Positions 9,468-20,017 of a stretch of 36,575 bases of DNA are shown here, one piece after another. The notes beneath the pieces are model-generated. The model was not told the origin of the DNA. It did not search any database and worked only from the letters and a program-made list of their open reading frames with translations. Within the stretch, counting starts at the first letter, position 1; each line of letters opens with the position of its first letter. Both the position numbers and the translations under genes were made by a program. This DNA comes from Zoogloea sp. (GTDB taxonomy: Bacteria; Pseudomonadota; Gammaproteobacteria; Burkholderiales; Rhodocyclaceae), in the NCBI GenBank assembly GCA_023150095.1, contig JAKLLO010000030.1:1-36575 (forward strand). The letters are read 5' to 3'.

Positions 9468-9473
9468 TACAAT
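9468..9473 (+). promoter_or_regulatory. Candidate -10 box (TACAAT) for a leaderless ygiQ transcript
   Basis: TACAAT ends eight bases before the ygiQ ATG, so transcription would begin at or next to the start codon. No ribosome site precedes the ATG, which fits a leaderless transcript. The -35 region is poor, so confidence is low. Confidence 0.3.
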
Positions 9474-9481
9474 CGCGCCCC

Positions 9482-11659
<2,178 letters not shown>

Positions 11660-11873
11660 GGTAAATTTGTGCGTCGCAGCGCCAGGGCTGCACGGGGCGC
11701 TCTCACCTGTCGCCGGTATCATCCGGCCACCCATGTCGGATGGGTTCTCGCGTGTGTGCTGCAGGCAGCATGAGCCGGCCCCCACGGCGCGAGACGGTTT
11801 CATTTGTCGATGAAGTGTTGTTACGCTCACGCAAGCGGACACCTCATGTCCATTAAATACGGGTGGTGAAAGA

Positions 11874-12485
11874 GTGGAAAAGCTGGTCTATAGCCCGAGT
11901 CTCTCCGGACGGCTCGCCTCGCTGATCGATGTGGGTTTCGGGACCTTCCGCGGCTTCGTGCGGCTGGTCCTGGGCGAGGTCGAGTTTCTCGGCGGCCGCC
12001 TCGGCCCCTTCGTGCAGATCCGCCCGAAGGCAGTGAAGCGGCTGGTCTTCGTGTGCCTCGGCAACATCAACCGCAGCGCCTTTGGCCATGTGGTGGCCGA
12101 GGGCTATGGCGCCCGGGTGGCGTCGCTGGGCCTGTCCACCACCACCGGCGCGCCGGCCTTCGAGAAGGCCGTGGCCGCGGCGCCGGTGTATGGCTTTGAT
12201 CTCACCGCCCACCGGGCCACCAACTTCACCGATTTCAAATATCAGCCCGGCGACCTGCTGCTGGCGATGGAGGTGCGCCACGCCCGCGAGCTGATCCGCC
12301 GCGGCATCCCCGCCGACGCCATCGCCCTGCTGGGGCACTGGTCGCGGCCCCACCGCATCCACATCCACGATCCGCACCTGCACACCGACCAGTATTTCCG
12401 GACCTGCTTCGCGATCATCCACTCCGCTGTTGCCAACCTGATCGAGGAGCTGCGCGAGGGGGAAAGCCCATGCCTGACCCGGTAA
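11874..12485 (+). CDS. Low-molecular-weight protein-tyrosine-phosphatase-like protein
   Basis: A 203-residue protein with an LMW-PTP domain from about residue 56. The phosphate loop CLGNINRS (C61, R67, S68) and the general acid HDPH (D166 in the D-P motif) are present, so it should be an active phosphatase. In polysaccharide clusters such enzymes usually dephosphorylate a BY-kinase or act on phosphorylated sugar enzymes; no BY-kinase is present here. The first 55 residues are an extra segment that does not belong to the core domain and includes hydrophobic stretches. Start is GTG 11874 behind GAAAGA. The 3' end overlaps the deacetylase gene by 16 bases. The 214-base gap before it has no clear promoter. 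Confidence 0.85.
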   Translation: MEKLVYSPSLSGRLASLIDVGFGTFRGFVRLVLGEVEFLGGRLGPFVQIRPKAVKRLVFVCLGNINRSAFGHVVAEGYGARVASLGLSTTTGAPAFEKAVAAAPVYGFDLTAHRATNFTDFKYQPGDLLLAMEVRHARELIRRGIPADAIALLGHWSRPHRIHIHDPHLHTDQYFRTCFAIIHSAVANLIEELREGESPCLTR

Positions 12486-13441
12486 AGGTCTATCTGACCT
12501 TCGATATCGAAGTCTGGTGCGGAGGCTGGAAGGATCTCGACGCCAAGTTTCCGGCGAGCTTCGAGCGCTACGTGTACGGCCGCTCGGCCGCCGGCGACTA
12601 CGCGCTGCCGAAAACCCTCGAGATCCTCGACCGTAACGGCCTGAAAGGCGTGTTCTTCGTCGAGCCGCTGTTTGCCGCCCGGTTTGGCGTCGAGCACCTC
12701 GCCACCATCGTCGACCTGATCCGCGCCGGCGGTCACGACGTGCAGCTCCATCTTCACCCGGAATGGTCGGACGAGCTGCGGCCGCTGCCTTTTCCCGGCG
12801 CTAGCCGCAAGCGCCAGCATCTGGCCTACTACACGCTCGAAGAACAGACCATCCTGATCCGCAAGGGGCTCGACCTGATGGCTCAGGTGGATTGCCACCC
12901 GATCGCCTTCCGGGCCGGCAGCTTCGCCGCCAACGCCGACACCTTCCGCGCGCTGGAGGCCTGCGGGCTTCAGCTCGATTTCAGCCTCAACGAAGTGAGC
13001 GCCGACAGCGCGCCCGACCTCCGCGGGAAGGCGGATTTCATCCAGCCCAGCCACATCGGGGCGGTCAAAAGCGTTCCGATGACGGTCTTTCGTGACGGCA
13101 TCGGGCGCCTGCGTCCGGCCCAGCTCGGCAGCTGCAGCGTGTCCGAACTGGAAGGTGCGCTGGAATCGACCCGCGCGCTGGGCGTCGGTCATTTCGTGCT
13201 GCTCTCCCACAATTTCGAAATGCTGAAACAGGGACGAAGCAACCCAGATGGTATCGTTGTGCGCCGGTTTGAAAAATTGTGCAAACTTTTGGCGGCGCGG
13301 CGTGACGAATTTACTGTATCCACCACGGCTATGCTGCCAACATCTGGGGTCAGTCCACAGAAGGTGTTGTTGCCTTCCGTCGGTTTGCCGGCAACGCTGT
13401 GGCGTCTTGGCGAGCAGGCTGCGCGGCGTTTTATTGGCTGA
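12470..13441 (+). CDS. Polysaccharide deacetylase (NodB-like)
   Basis: A 323-residue carbohydrate-esterase-4-type protein without a signal peptide, so a cytoplasmic or lipid-linked sugar substrate is likely. The catalytic pattern is LTFDIE (D12), GHDVQLHLHPEW (H94, H96 as metal ligands) and FRAGSF. Such proteins remove N-acetyl (or formyl) groups from sugars in surface polysaccharide and glycolipid pathways. It overlaps the phosphatase gene by 16 bases and is followed by a 141-base gap before gtrA. The substrate cannot be read from the sequence. Confidence 0.9.
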   Translation: MPDPVKVYLTFDIEVWCGGWKDLDAKFPASFERYVYGRSAAGDYALPKTLEILDRNGLKGVFFVEPLFAARFGVEHLATIVDLIRAGGHDVQLHLHPEWSDELRPLPFPGASRKRQHLAYYTLEEQTILIRKGLDLMAQVDCHPIAFRAGSFAANADTFRALEACGLQLDFSLNEVSADSAPDLRGKADFIQPSHIGAVKSVPMTVFRDGIGRLRPAQLGSCSVSELEGALESTRALGVGHFVLLSHNFEMLKQGRSNPDGIVVRRFEKLCKLLAARRDEFTVSTTAMLPTSGVSPQKVLLPSVGLPATLWRLGEQAARRFIG

Positions 13442-13582
13442 GGCCGGCCACCTGTCCGCCCAGCCCGCGCCTGAGCGCCTGGCCGAGCGGAGCGGGCGAT
13501 CCATTGAATCCAGCCCGTGGTGTGCCATGAAATCTGCCTTCGATCAGAGTCCGGCGCGGACTTTCACCGTGCGGAGCCCTTC

Positions 13583-14005
13583 TTGACCGGGCCGGCCGAC
13601 GCCGGGCCCACGTCGCTGCTGCGCGATCAACGGCGGGCAACGGTGGCCCGCTATGCCTTGACGGGTGTCGGACTGCTGGTGATCGACATGTGTGTCTTCT
13701 TCGTGCTCGCCCGGGTCTTCCAGGTCACGCCGGCGGCCTCGCAGCTGGCGGCGCGAACGGCCGGGGCGGTGGCCGGATTTTTCGGGCACAAGTATTTCTC
13801 GTTCGGCAACGGGCGCCAGGGCGCGGCCGTACCCGTGCGCCAGGCGCTGCTCTACGGCCTCGTGACGGTGGTGACGATCTGCATCTCGCCGCTGGTGCTG
13901 GTGGGGCTGCTCGCGCTGATCGACAACCTGGTGGTGGCCAAGCTCGGCACCGAGGTGGTCATGGTGGCCTTCAATTACTTCTGCCTCAGTAGGGTGTTTC
14001 GATGA
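13583..14005 (+). CDS. GtrA-family membrane protein (putative lipid-linked sugar flippase)
   Basis: A 140-residue protein with four membrane segments and the GtrA signature GHKYFSF followed by a C-terminal YFCLSRVF. GtrA proteins are thought to flip undecaprenyl-phosphate-linked sugars. The TTG at 13583 has GGAG at 13573-13576, six bases upstream, and makes the family length; a GTG at 13517 is in frame but adds non-family sequence. The stop overlaps the glycosyltransferase start (ATGA at 14002), so it works with that enzyme. A 19-codon frame (13527-13586) ends with its stop overlapping this TTG and may couple translation. Confidence 0.85.
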   Translation: MTGPADAGPTSLLRDQRRATVARYALTGVGLLVIDMCVFFVLARVFQVTPAASQLAARTAGAVAGFFGHKYFSFGNGRQGAAVPVRQALLYGLVTVVTICISPLVLVGLLALIDNLVVAKLGTEVVMVAFNYFCLSRVFR

Positions 14006-15012
14006 AGCTCGATGCTGAACGGGTCGATATGTCGGTGGTTGTGCCGGCCTTCAACGAGGCTGACGGGCTGCCCCGTTTCGTCGAGGCGCTCGACCGGGTG
14101 CTGACGCCGCTGAACGTCCGCGTCGAACTGGTCATCGTCAATGACGGCTCGCGGGATGCCACCGAACGGGTGCTCGCCGACATCGCCCGGCACCGGGCCG
14201 ATGTGGTGCCGGTCAATTTCTCGCGCAATTTCGGCAAGGAGGCCGCGCTGGCCGCGGGCCTGGCCGTGGCGACGGGGGCCTGCGTGCTGTTCATGGACGC
14301 CGACCTCCAGCATCCGCCCGAAGCCCTCCCCGAGATGCTTGCCCGGTGGCGCGAAGGCTTCGACGTGGTGAATGGCCGCAAGCGGCGGCGCAGCCACGAG
14401 CCGGCGCTTTACCGCAAGTTCGCGGCGCTCTTCAACGGGCTGATGAGCCACGCGGTGGGCGGCGACATGGCCGGGGCGAGCGATTTCAAGCTGCTCGACC
14501 GCCAGGTGGTCAATACCCTGCTGCAGTTTCCCGAGCGCAACCGCTTCTTCCGCGGCATGGTGACGTGGGTTGGCTACCGCGTGGCCGATGTCGAGTTCGA
14601 CGTGCAGGAGCGCGAGATCGGCAGCACCAAGTGGTCGCTGGGCGGGTTGATCCGCTACTCCCTCGGCAACCTGCTGGCGTTCTCGTCGCTGCCGCTGGTG
14701 GCGGTGGCCTACGTGGGCTTCGCCACCGTTGGTTTCGGTACCTTGCTGCTCATCCAGACGCTTTACCGTTATTTCACCGGCACCGCGGCGATCGGCTTCA
14801 CCACCGTGATCGCGGTGCAGGTGATGCTGGGCGGGATGATCCTGACCGCGCTGGGGGTGATCGCGATCTACCTGGCGCGCATGTACGACGAACAGAAGCA
14901 GCGGCCGATGTTCATCATCCGCCGACCGCGTGCCCACCAGCCCCCGGGCGGCGGTAGCGAGCGCCCGCCACTGGTGATCGCCGGCGGCCGCGATTTCGGA
15001 GATGGTGAATGA
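14002..15012 (+). CDS. GtrB/DPM1-like family 2 glycosyltransferase
   Basis: A 336-residue enzyme with a GT-A catalytic domain ([33 protein letters not shown] with D99 and D101) and two C-terminal transmembrane helices (about 229-256 and 268-291). This plan matches undecaprenyl-phosphate glycosyltransferases (GtrB, ArnC, DPM1-like) that load a sugar onto the lipid carrier at the cytoplasmic face. It pairs with the overlapping GtrA gene, and its own stop overlaps the next gene as ATGA. The sugar is not predictable. Confidence 0.92.
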   Translation: MKLDAERVDMSVVVPAFNEADGLPRFVEALDRVLTPLNVRVELVIVNDGSRDATERVLADIARHRADVVPVNFSRNFGKEAALAAGLAVATGACVLFMDADLQHPPEALPEMLARWREGFDVVNGRKRRRSHEPALYRKFAALFNGLMSHAVGGDMAGASDFKLLDRQVVNTLLQFPERNRFFRGMVTWVGYRVADVEFDVQEREIGSTKWSLGGLIRYSLGNLLAFSSLPLVAVAYVGFATVGFGTLLLIQTLYRYFTGTAAIGFTTVIAVQVMLGGMILTALGVIAIYLARMYDEQKQRPMFIIRRPRAHQPPGGGSERPPLVIAGGRDFGDGE

Positions 15013-16802
15013 TCTATTCCCCTTCGGCCCCGGCGTCGATGAGCCTTCGGCAGGGCGTGAGCGCCTTCTGCCTGCTTCTCGCGCTTGCGCTGGTGCTGCA
15101 TTTCCCTCATTTCGGCTCGCACACTGGCGACCCGAACTTTGACTTCTACCTGCACTACCACTGGGCCAAGGAATACGCCCAGCGCTTTGCCGAGGGCTGG
15201 CTCTATCCGCGCTGGACCTTCTTCGCCCGCTACGGGCTGGGCGAGCCGGTGTTCGTGTTCTATTCGCCGCTGTACTACCTGCTCACGGCGCTGCTCACCC
15301 TGACGGGCCTCGGCACCTGGAACGCCATGCATGTGGTGGAGGTGTTGAGCAACGCAGTGTTCGGGTACTTCATTTACCTTACCTGCCGCCACTACACGTC
15401 CAACCGGCTGGCGCTGGTGGCCGCGTTTGCCGCCTCGGCCAACCCCTTCCTGGTGATGCTGCACTACAAGTTCCAGGGCTTTGCGTGGGCGTCGGTGGGC
15501 TATGCAGCCCACGGCATGCTGCTGTGGTCGATGTTCCGTCCCAGGGCGTCGTTCGAGCGCATCAACCTGTGGGCGGCGGCGGCCCTGGGCATTGCGGTGG
15601 TGGGCCACACCATGAGCACCCTGGTGATGCTGATCTCGTATTCGGCCGCGGTGCTGGTGGCGCCCACGGCGTGGGGCGGGGTGAGCTTTGCCGGCCTCCT
15701 GCGGCGGCTGATGGCGTGGGCCGGGACTGTGGCCATCGGGCTGGGGCTGGGTGCCTTCTACCTGCTGCCGGCGCTGGGCTCCACCTCGCTGATCAACGTG
15801 GAAGGCTGGACGGGCCCGCATATCCTGCAGGCCTTCGCGTGGCCCACGTTCTCGGCGCTCATCAACGGGGTGCAGTGGTTCTCCTTCCAGTGGCCGCTGG
15901 CGGTGCCGGTGCTGGCGCTGGTGGTCGTCGAGGGCTGGTTCCTGTTCCGCCTGCGGGCCGGGGCCGGGCAGGCGGCCAATCCGCTGCTGATCCGGCTGTT
16001 CCTGGTGCTGGGCACGGCGGTGTTCTTCGCCTCCGAGCTGTCGTATCCGCTGTGGACCTTCGAATGGCCGCTGCTGCGCATCCAGCTGCCTTACCGCTTC
16101 CTGTCGGTGGGCTACGTGATGGTGATCGTCATCGGCGTGGTGGGGGCGCAGGTGGCGGGCAACGTCGGGCGGCGGGGCTGGGCGGCCGGGCTGGTGCGCT
16201 CGGTGCTGGCCATCGGCGTGCTGGGCCTGCTGATCGCCGCCAAGGCCACCTATCTCGATGGCGGCCCGCTGCCGTCCACGGTGGTCAAGGACGAATACAC
16301 CTTCACCCACCTCAGCAAGTGGACGCGCACACCCAACGGTGGTTTCCGCTGCGATCTGGCGCCGGCCGATTGCGAGGAGCTGCCCTTCAGCGCCGGGGCC
16401 TTCCGGGGCACCTCGGAGTACGCCACGCGCTTCGCGCCGCCGGCCTGGGTGGATTACGCCATCGCCGGTTTTGAAAAGGAATGTCAAAACGACGGCGCCC
16501 GCTGCGGCCCTGCGCACCACGTGGCCAACACCGTCACATGGAAAATCGAGGCGCTGGCGGACACTACCGTGCATCTGCCGGTGTTTTATTTCCCGATGTG
16601 GGCCCTGGAGCGCGATCGGCAGCCGGTGCCGATGCAGTACGACACCAAAAACGGGTTGATGCAGGTGAATCTGCCTGCCGGCCCCCACGAAGTGCGCCTG
16701 ATCTGGACTGAAACCCCGCTTTTCGAGCGGGCCCGCTGGATCTCGATGGCATCGCTCGGCGTGTTGATTGCCCTGGCTGTTGCTGGCAGAGTGCGGCGCT
16801 GA
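15009..16802 (+). CDS. GT-C-like multipass membrane protein (6-pyruvoyl-tetrahydropterin synthase-related domain type)
   Basis: A 597-residue membrane protein with about ten helices and a C-terminal extracytoplasmic domain (about 430-570, with C466-like CQNDGARC and CDLAPADC cysteines) before a last helix. The first loop carries the acidic pattern GDPNFDFYLHYHW, typical of GT-C glycosyltransferases using lipid-phosphate sugars in the periplasm. It should transfer the sugar prepared by the GtrB/GtrA pair. Translation is coupled to the upstream gene (ATGA at 15009). The exact family name is from memory and less certain than the membrane plan. Confidence 0.8.
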   Translation: MIYSPSAPASMSLRQGVSAFCLLLALALVLHFPHFGSHTGDPNFDFYLHYHWAKEYAQRFAEGWLYPRWTFFARYGLGEPVFVFYSPLYYLLTALLTLTGLGTWNAMHVVEVLSNAVFGYFIYLTCRHYTSNRLALVAAFAASANPFLVMLHYKFQGFAWASVGYAAHGMLLWSMFRPRASFERINLWAAAALGIAVVGHTMSTLVMLISYSAAVLVAPTAWGGVSFAGLLRRLMAWAGTVAIGLGLGAFYLLPALGSTSLINVEGWTGPHILQAFAWPTFSALINGVQWFSFQWPLAVPVLALVVVEGWFLFRLRAGAGQAANPLLIRLFLVLGTAVFFASELSYPLWTFEWPLLRIQLPYRFLSVGYVMVIVIGVVGAQVAGNVGRRGWAAGLVRSVLAIGVLGLLIAAKATYLDGGPLPSTVVKDEYTFTHLSKWTRTPNGGFRCDLAPADCEELPFSAGAFRGTSEYATRFAPPAWVDYAIAGFEKECQNDGARCGPAHHVANTVTWKIEALADTTVHLPVFYFPMWALERDRQPVPMQYDTKNGLMQVNLPAGPHEVRLIWTETPLFERARWISMASLGVLIALAVAGRVRR

Positions 16803-16838
16803 GCCCGATTTGGGCGCCTGTTTCAACGAGTAATCCGA

Positions 16839-18050
16839 ATGACCGACAAGCAAGTCCGCCCGCCGTGTTACGTGCTGGGCATCGAGACCCAGATTGGCCT
16901 GAGCCTCGTCCGCGAGCTGGGCGAGGCGGGCGTGCCGGTGGTCGGCATCGCCACCGGCGACAAGGCCATCGGCCTGCAGTCACGCTACCTCGCCCACGGC
17001 GAGATCCTCAAAAAACCGCGCACCGACGCCGGCCTGGCCGAGCTGCGCGCCATCGGCGAACGCTACGGCGCCGGTTATCTGCTCACGGTCTCGGAAGCCA
17101 ACACCACCTGGCTGATCGAGAATCGCGACCGGCTTGGCGTCATCACGCCGCTGCTGCCCTCGAAGGACGCCTTCGCCATCGTGCTCGACAAGGGCCGCAC
17201 CCTCGAAGCCGCCGAGGCGGTGGGCATCGACGTGCCCAAGAGCGCCAGCCCGGCCACCTGGGCCGACGTGGAGCGGGTGGCGGCGAGCTTCCCTTTCCCG
17301 GCGGTGCTCAAGTGGTCCGACCCCAACGGCGTGGCGCCGGCGCTCCACGCGGCGGGCATCGAGCTGGTGAAGGCTGAATATGTTTATACCGCCGACGAGT
17401 TCCTGCGCGCCGCCGAGCGCTATCGGCCGGTGGAGATGTGGCCGCTGGTGCAGGAATACTGCCCGGGCGTGGGCCTCGGCCAGTTCTTCTTCATGCACGA
17501 AGGCAAGGCCGTGCGGCGCTTCCAGCATCTGCGGGTGGCCGAGTGGCCGCCCGAGGGCGGGTTCTCCAGCGTGTGTGACGGGGTGCCGCTGGACCAGTTC
17601 AAGGATCTGCAGGAGAAATCCATCCGCCTGCTCCAGTCGATCGGCTGGGAAGGCGTGGCGATGGTCGAGTACCGCTACGACCCGGCCTCGGGCCGCGCGG
17701 TGCTGATGGAGGTGAACGGCCGCTTCTGGGGCAGCTTTCCGCTGGCGATGTACAGCGGCGCCGGCTTCGGCCTGCTGGCCTACAGCCTGCAGGGCCAGGG
17801 CGTGATGCCCAGCCTGCCGGCCCTGCGCGAGAACCTGCGCTGCCGGATGGTGGCTACCGAGATCAAGCGCCTGCGGCGCATCCTGCTGCAGCCCGGGCTG
17901 ATCCGCGACCGGACCTTCCGGGTGCGTCCGGTGCATGAGGTGCTGCGCTTCGTGGGCGACTTCCTGCGCCCGTCGGTGTGCTACTACGTGTGGAACCCGA
18001 AGGACGTGAAGCCCTTCATCCGCGACGTGAGGAACGCCATCGGCGTGTGA
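16839..18050 (+). CDS. ATP-grasp domain protein (carboxylate-amine ligase type)
   Basis: A 403-residue soluble protein with an ATP-grasp fold: a preATP-grasp N-terminus (CYVLGIETQIGLSLVREL), an ATP-binding middle (FPAVLKWSD, VQEYCPG) and the metal-binding LMEVNGRFWGSF block (E and N). ATP-grasp ligases join a carboxylate to an amine or other nucleophile through an acyl-phosphate, and in surface-glycan loci they may attach amino acids to sugars. It follows the membrane protein by 36 bases with a weak ribosome site and ends the unit just before a strong terminator. Substrate unknown. Confidence 0.88.
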   Translation: MTDKQVRPPCYVLGIETQIGLSLVRELGEAGVPVVGIATGDKAIGLQSRYLAHGEILKKPRTDAGLAELRAIGERYGAGYLLTVSEANTTWLIENRDRLGVITPLLPSKDAFAIVLDKGRTLEAAEAVGIDVPKSASPATWADVERVAASFPFPAVLKWSDPNGVAPALHAAGIELVKAEYVYTADEFLRAAERYRPVEMWPLVQEYCPGVGLGQFFFMHEGKAVRRFQHLRVAEWPPEGGFSSVCDGVPLDQFKDLQEKSIRLLQSIGWEGVAMVEYRYDPASGRAVLMEVNGRFWGSFPLAMYSGAGFGLLAYSLQGQGVMPSLPALRENLRCRMVATEIKRLRRILLQPGLIRDRTFRVRPVHEVLRFVGDFLRPSVCYYVWNPKDVKPFIRDVRNAIGV

Positions 18051-18072
18051 GCGGCATCGCGGCAGATCAACG

Positions 18073-18110
18073 CAAGACGGCCAGGCAACGCGCCTGGCCG
18101 TCTTGTTTTT
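18073..18110 (+). terminator. Strong intrinsic terminator ending the glycan gene set
   Basis: A perfect 14-bp stem (18073-18086 with 18092-18105, loop AACGC) followed by TTTTT. It lies 23 bases after the ATP-grasp stop and only acts on the plus strand, as the other side has no T-run after the stem. Confidence 0.92.
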
Positions 18111-18125
18111 GGTCTTGCGGATCGC

Positions 18126-18740
18126 TCAGGCGCGGCGGCGGAGCGCGCCCAGGCCGGCCAGACCGAGAGCGGTGAGTGCCGCAGTGGCCGGCTCGGGCAC
18201 GGCGCTGCCGGTGTCGGTGATGATCGGCGACTGGGATACGCTGACGCCAGCCGGTGGCGTGCCGGCAAAGCTGAAGCTGATGCCGGTGACGAAGGCCAGC
18301 GGGTCGGCCGGATCGAGCGCCGCGCTGGTCTCGATGCCGGTGATGCGGAAGGACGTGACCGCGCTGCCGAAGGTGAACTGCGCGCCGGTGGCGAGGGTGG
18401 TGCTGAGGAGCACTTCGCCGCCGCCGGTGGTGTCGTAGAGGTTGTAGAGCCCGTCGCCGGCGTTGGTGCTCACCTGCACGCCGGCAAAGCTCACGCCGGC
18501 GGTGGAGACGGCGTAGTTGTAGCCGGTGGCCACCAGCGGGTCGATGAACCACCAGCCGGGCGCGCCCGGCACCACGAAGGCAAACCCGCTTGCTGGCGCA
18601 CCTTCGCCTGAAATGGGCATCAGCGGGTCGGAGGGCGTAGAGCCAGACGGCGGCGTGATGATGGCGACTGCGGCGATGGCCTGGGTGGAGGCGGCGAGGG
18701 CGATGGCGCCGATCATGCTGGCGAGCAAGCGATTCATCAT
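18126..18740 (-). CDS. PEP-CTERM sorting domain protein
   Basis: A 204-residue secreted protein. It has a Sec signal peptide (MMNRLLASMIGAIALAASTQAIAA-like start), a Gly/Ala/Thr-rich beta-type body without catalytic motifs, and a C-terminal VPEP (181-184), hydrophobic helix and RRRA tail, the PEP-CTERM anchor that exosortase recognises. Such proteins are surface or biofilm-matrix components in EPS-producing bacteria. The exosortase itself is not in the window. The start (ATG at 18740, or 18737) sits behind a strong GGAAGGAAG ribosome site. It converges with the glycan set and diverges from the carbonic anhydrase gene (210-base gap, no clear promoter seen). Confidence 0.93.
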   Translation of the reverse strand: MMNRLLASMIGAIALAASTQAIAAVAIITPPSGSTPSDPLMPISGEGAPASGFAFVVPGAPGWWFIDPLVATGYNYAVSTAGVSFAGVQVSTNAGDGLYNLYDTTGGGEVLLSTTLATGAQFTFGSAVTSFRITGIETSAALDPADPLAFVTGISFSFAGTPPAGVSVSQSPIITDTGSAVPEPATAALTALGLAGLGALRRRA

Positions 18741-18950
18741 GGGGCTTCCTTCCGGGTGGGTGAGAAAACCATTCTAATGCTGTGGGTATTTGCGCGGGAT
18801 GAATGCTCCCCATCCTGGGGCACCCGGCGCGTCAGGGCCCAGAGGGCAGGTGCGTTCCGTCGCCATTGCCCAGGCCAGCGGCCACGCCGTTGACCTGGCG
18901 GCGTGGGTGATGCACTTTTCCTCATACAAGAGAACAAGGCGGGAGACATC

Positions 18951-20009
18951 ATGAGCATCCACCGGAAGCCCATCGGCGAACGCATCGACTGGCTCTACGA
19001 CGTGGCACGCCGGTACTCGGCGGCTTACTGCGACCCGGAGGCCAGCATGGCCCGGGAGCGCCATCGGGCGCGGCATCCTACCGCCATCGCCGTGCTCAAG
19101 TGCATGGACGGACGCATCAACATCCCCATCGCCACCAACACCCCGCCTGGCATCATCCAGCCCTTCCGCAACCTGGGCGGCTTCTTCGATCTGGGGTGGC
19201 CGCACCTGGGCGAGGTGATCGAGCATTACGTCCACGACCGGGTGCGCAGTGGTCAGCGGGTGCTGATGTTCATCACCTACCACTTCTCCCGGGGCGAGCC
19301 CCATCGCTGCTGCGCCGGCTTCAACTATCACACGGACCAGGCCATCGCCCACGTGTTCGGCGTCAAGGGCCAGGTGGAGCACGTGTTCGGGCGCGGGCAT
19401 GCCACGGTTTATCCCCTGGTCTGCGGCTTTGAAACCGACGTGGACGCGCTGGTGCTGCACGGGGCGGGCGGCGCAACCCTGGATGTGTCCGCCCTGGGCG
19501 CCGACGCAACCGAGGCCAGCTTGCGGGCGCGCCTGCAACCGCTGTTTCCGGACATGCCGGGTGTGATGCTGGCCGATCTGGCCCGGCTGGTGGCGGGGAA
19601 TGTCGCCCACGTGGCCGAGGTGCGCAAGCTTGACCGACAGCTCGACATCGAACACCGGGAGTGGATGATCTGCGTCGGGCGCGGCTTCGACTTCCTGCAC
19701 GCCCCCAACCTGGCGCTGATCATCGGCCCTTACAGCCCCGATCTCGCCGACCCCATCCGCAAGGCCGGCGCGATCATCGCGTCCAACATGCGCAGCGGGC
19801 GCATTCCGGATGACGGCTTCCTGCTGCTGGCGTCCTCGCCCTATCAGGACATCGGCTCGGACCGGGCCCGGGCCGAGCTGAAGGCGCGATTCATGGCGCA
19901 CTTTGCCGCCGAGGTGATCCGCCGCGATTTACCCGATCTGGCGCCCCGGATGACGGTGCACTCGGCCGTGCTCAACTGGGCCACCCGGGGGCTGGAAGCG
20001 CTGGACTGA
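18951..20009 (+). CDS. Carbonic-anhydrase-like protein related to carboxysome shell CsoSCA
   Basis: A 352-residue protein with the beta-type carbonic anhydrase zinc pattern: C51-x-D53-x-R55 in LKCMDGRIN, then YH (H111) and HRCC (C120 or C121). The spacing (60 residues, then 9-10) is close to that described for CsoSCA. No carboxysome shell or Rubisco gene is in the window, so it is probably a stand-alone cytoplasmic enzyme making bicarbonate. The ATG at 18951 has GGGAG upstream. It converges with ppk2, eight bases away, and ppc, a bicarbonate user, is the next gene after that. Activity is inferred from motif conservation. Confidence 0.75.
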   Translation: MSIHRKPIGERIDWLYDVARRYSAAYCDPEASMARERHRARHPTAIAVLKCMDGRINIPIATNTPPGIIQPFRNLGGFFDLGWPHLGEVIEHYVHDRVRSGQRVLMFITYHFSRGEPHRCCAGFNYHTDQAIAHVFGVKGQVEHVFGRGHATVYPLVCGFETDVDALVLHGAGGATLDVSALGADATEASLRARLQPLFPDMPGVMLADLARLVAGNVAHVAEVRKLDRQLDIEHREWMICVGRGFDFLHAPNLALIIGPYSPDLADPIRKAGAIIASNMRSGRIPDDGFLLLASSPYQDIGSDRARAELKARFMAHFAAEVIRRDLPDLAPRMTVHSAVLNWATRGLEALD

Positions 20010-20017
20010 GCCTCGCC

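Noticed and set aside
11660-11873. Search for a sigma-54 or sigma-70 promoter ahead of the glycan gene set
   Set aside because: TTGTCG at 11804 has no -10 at proper spacing and no GG-N10-GC pair in the right context was found.
14868-16853. A 661-codon minus-strand frame opposite the GT-C-like membrane protein
   Set aside because: Composition (H, R, Q, G) is that of the complement of hydrophobic codons; no motif.
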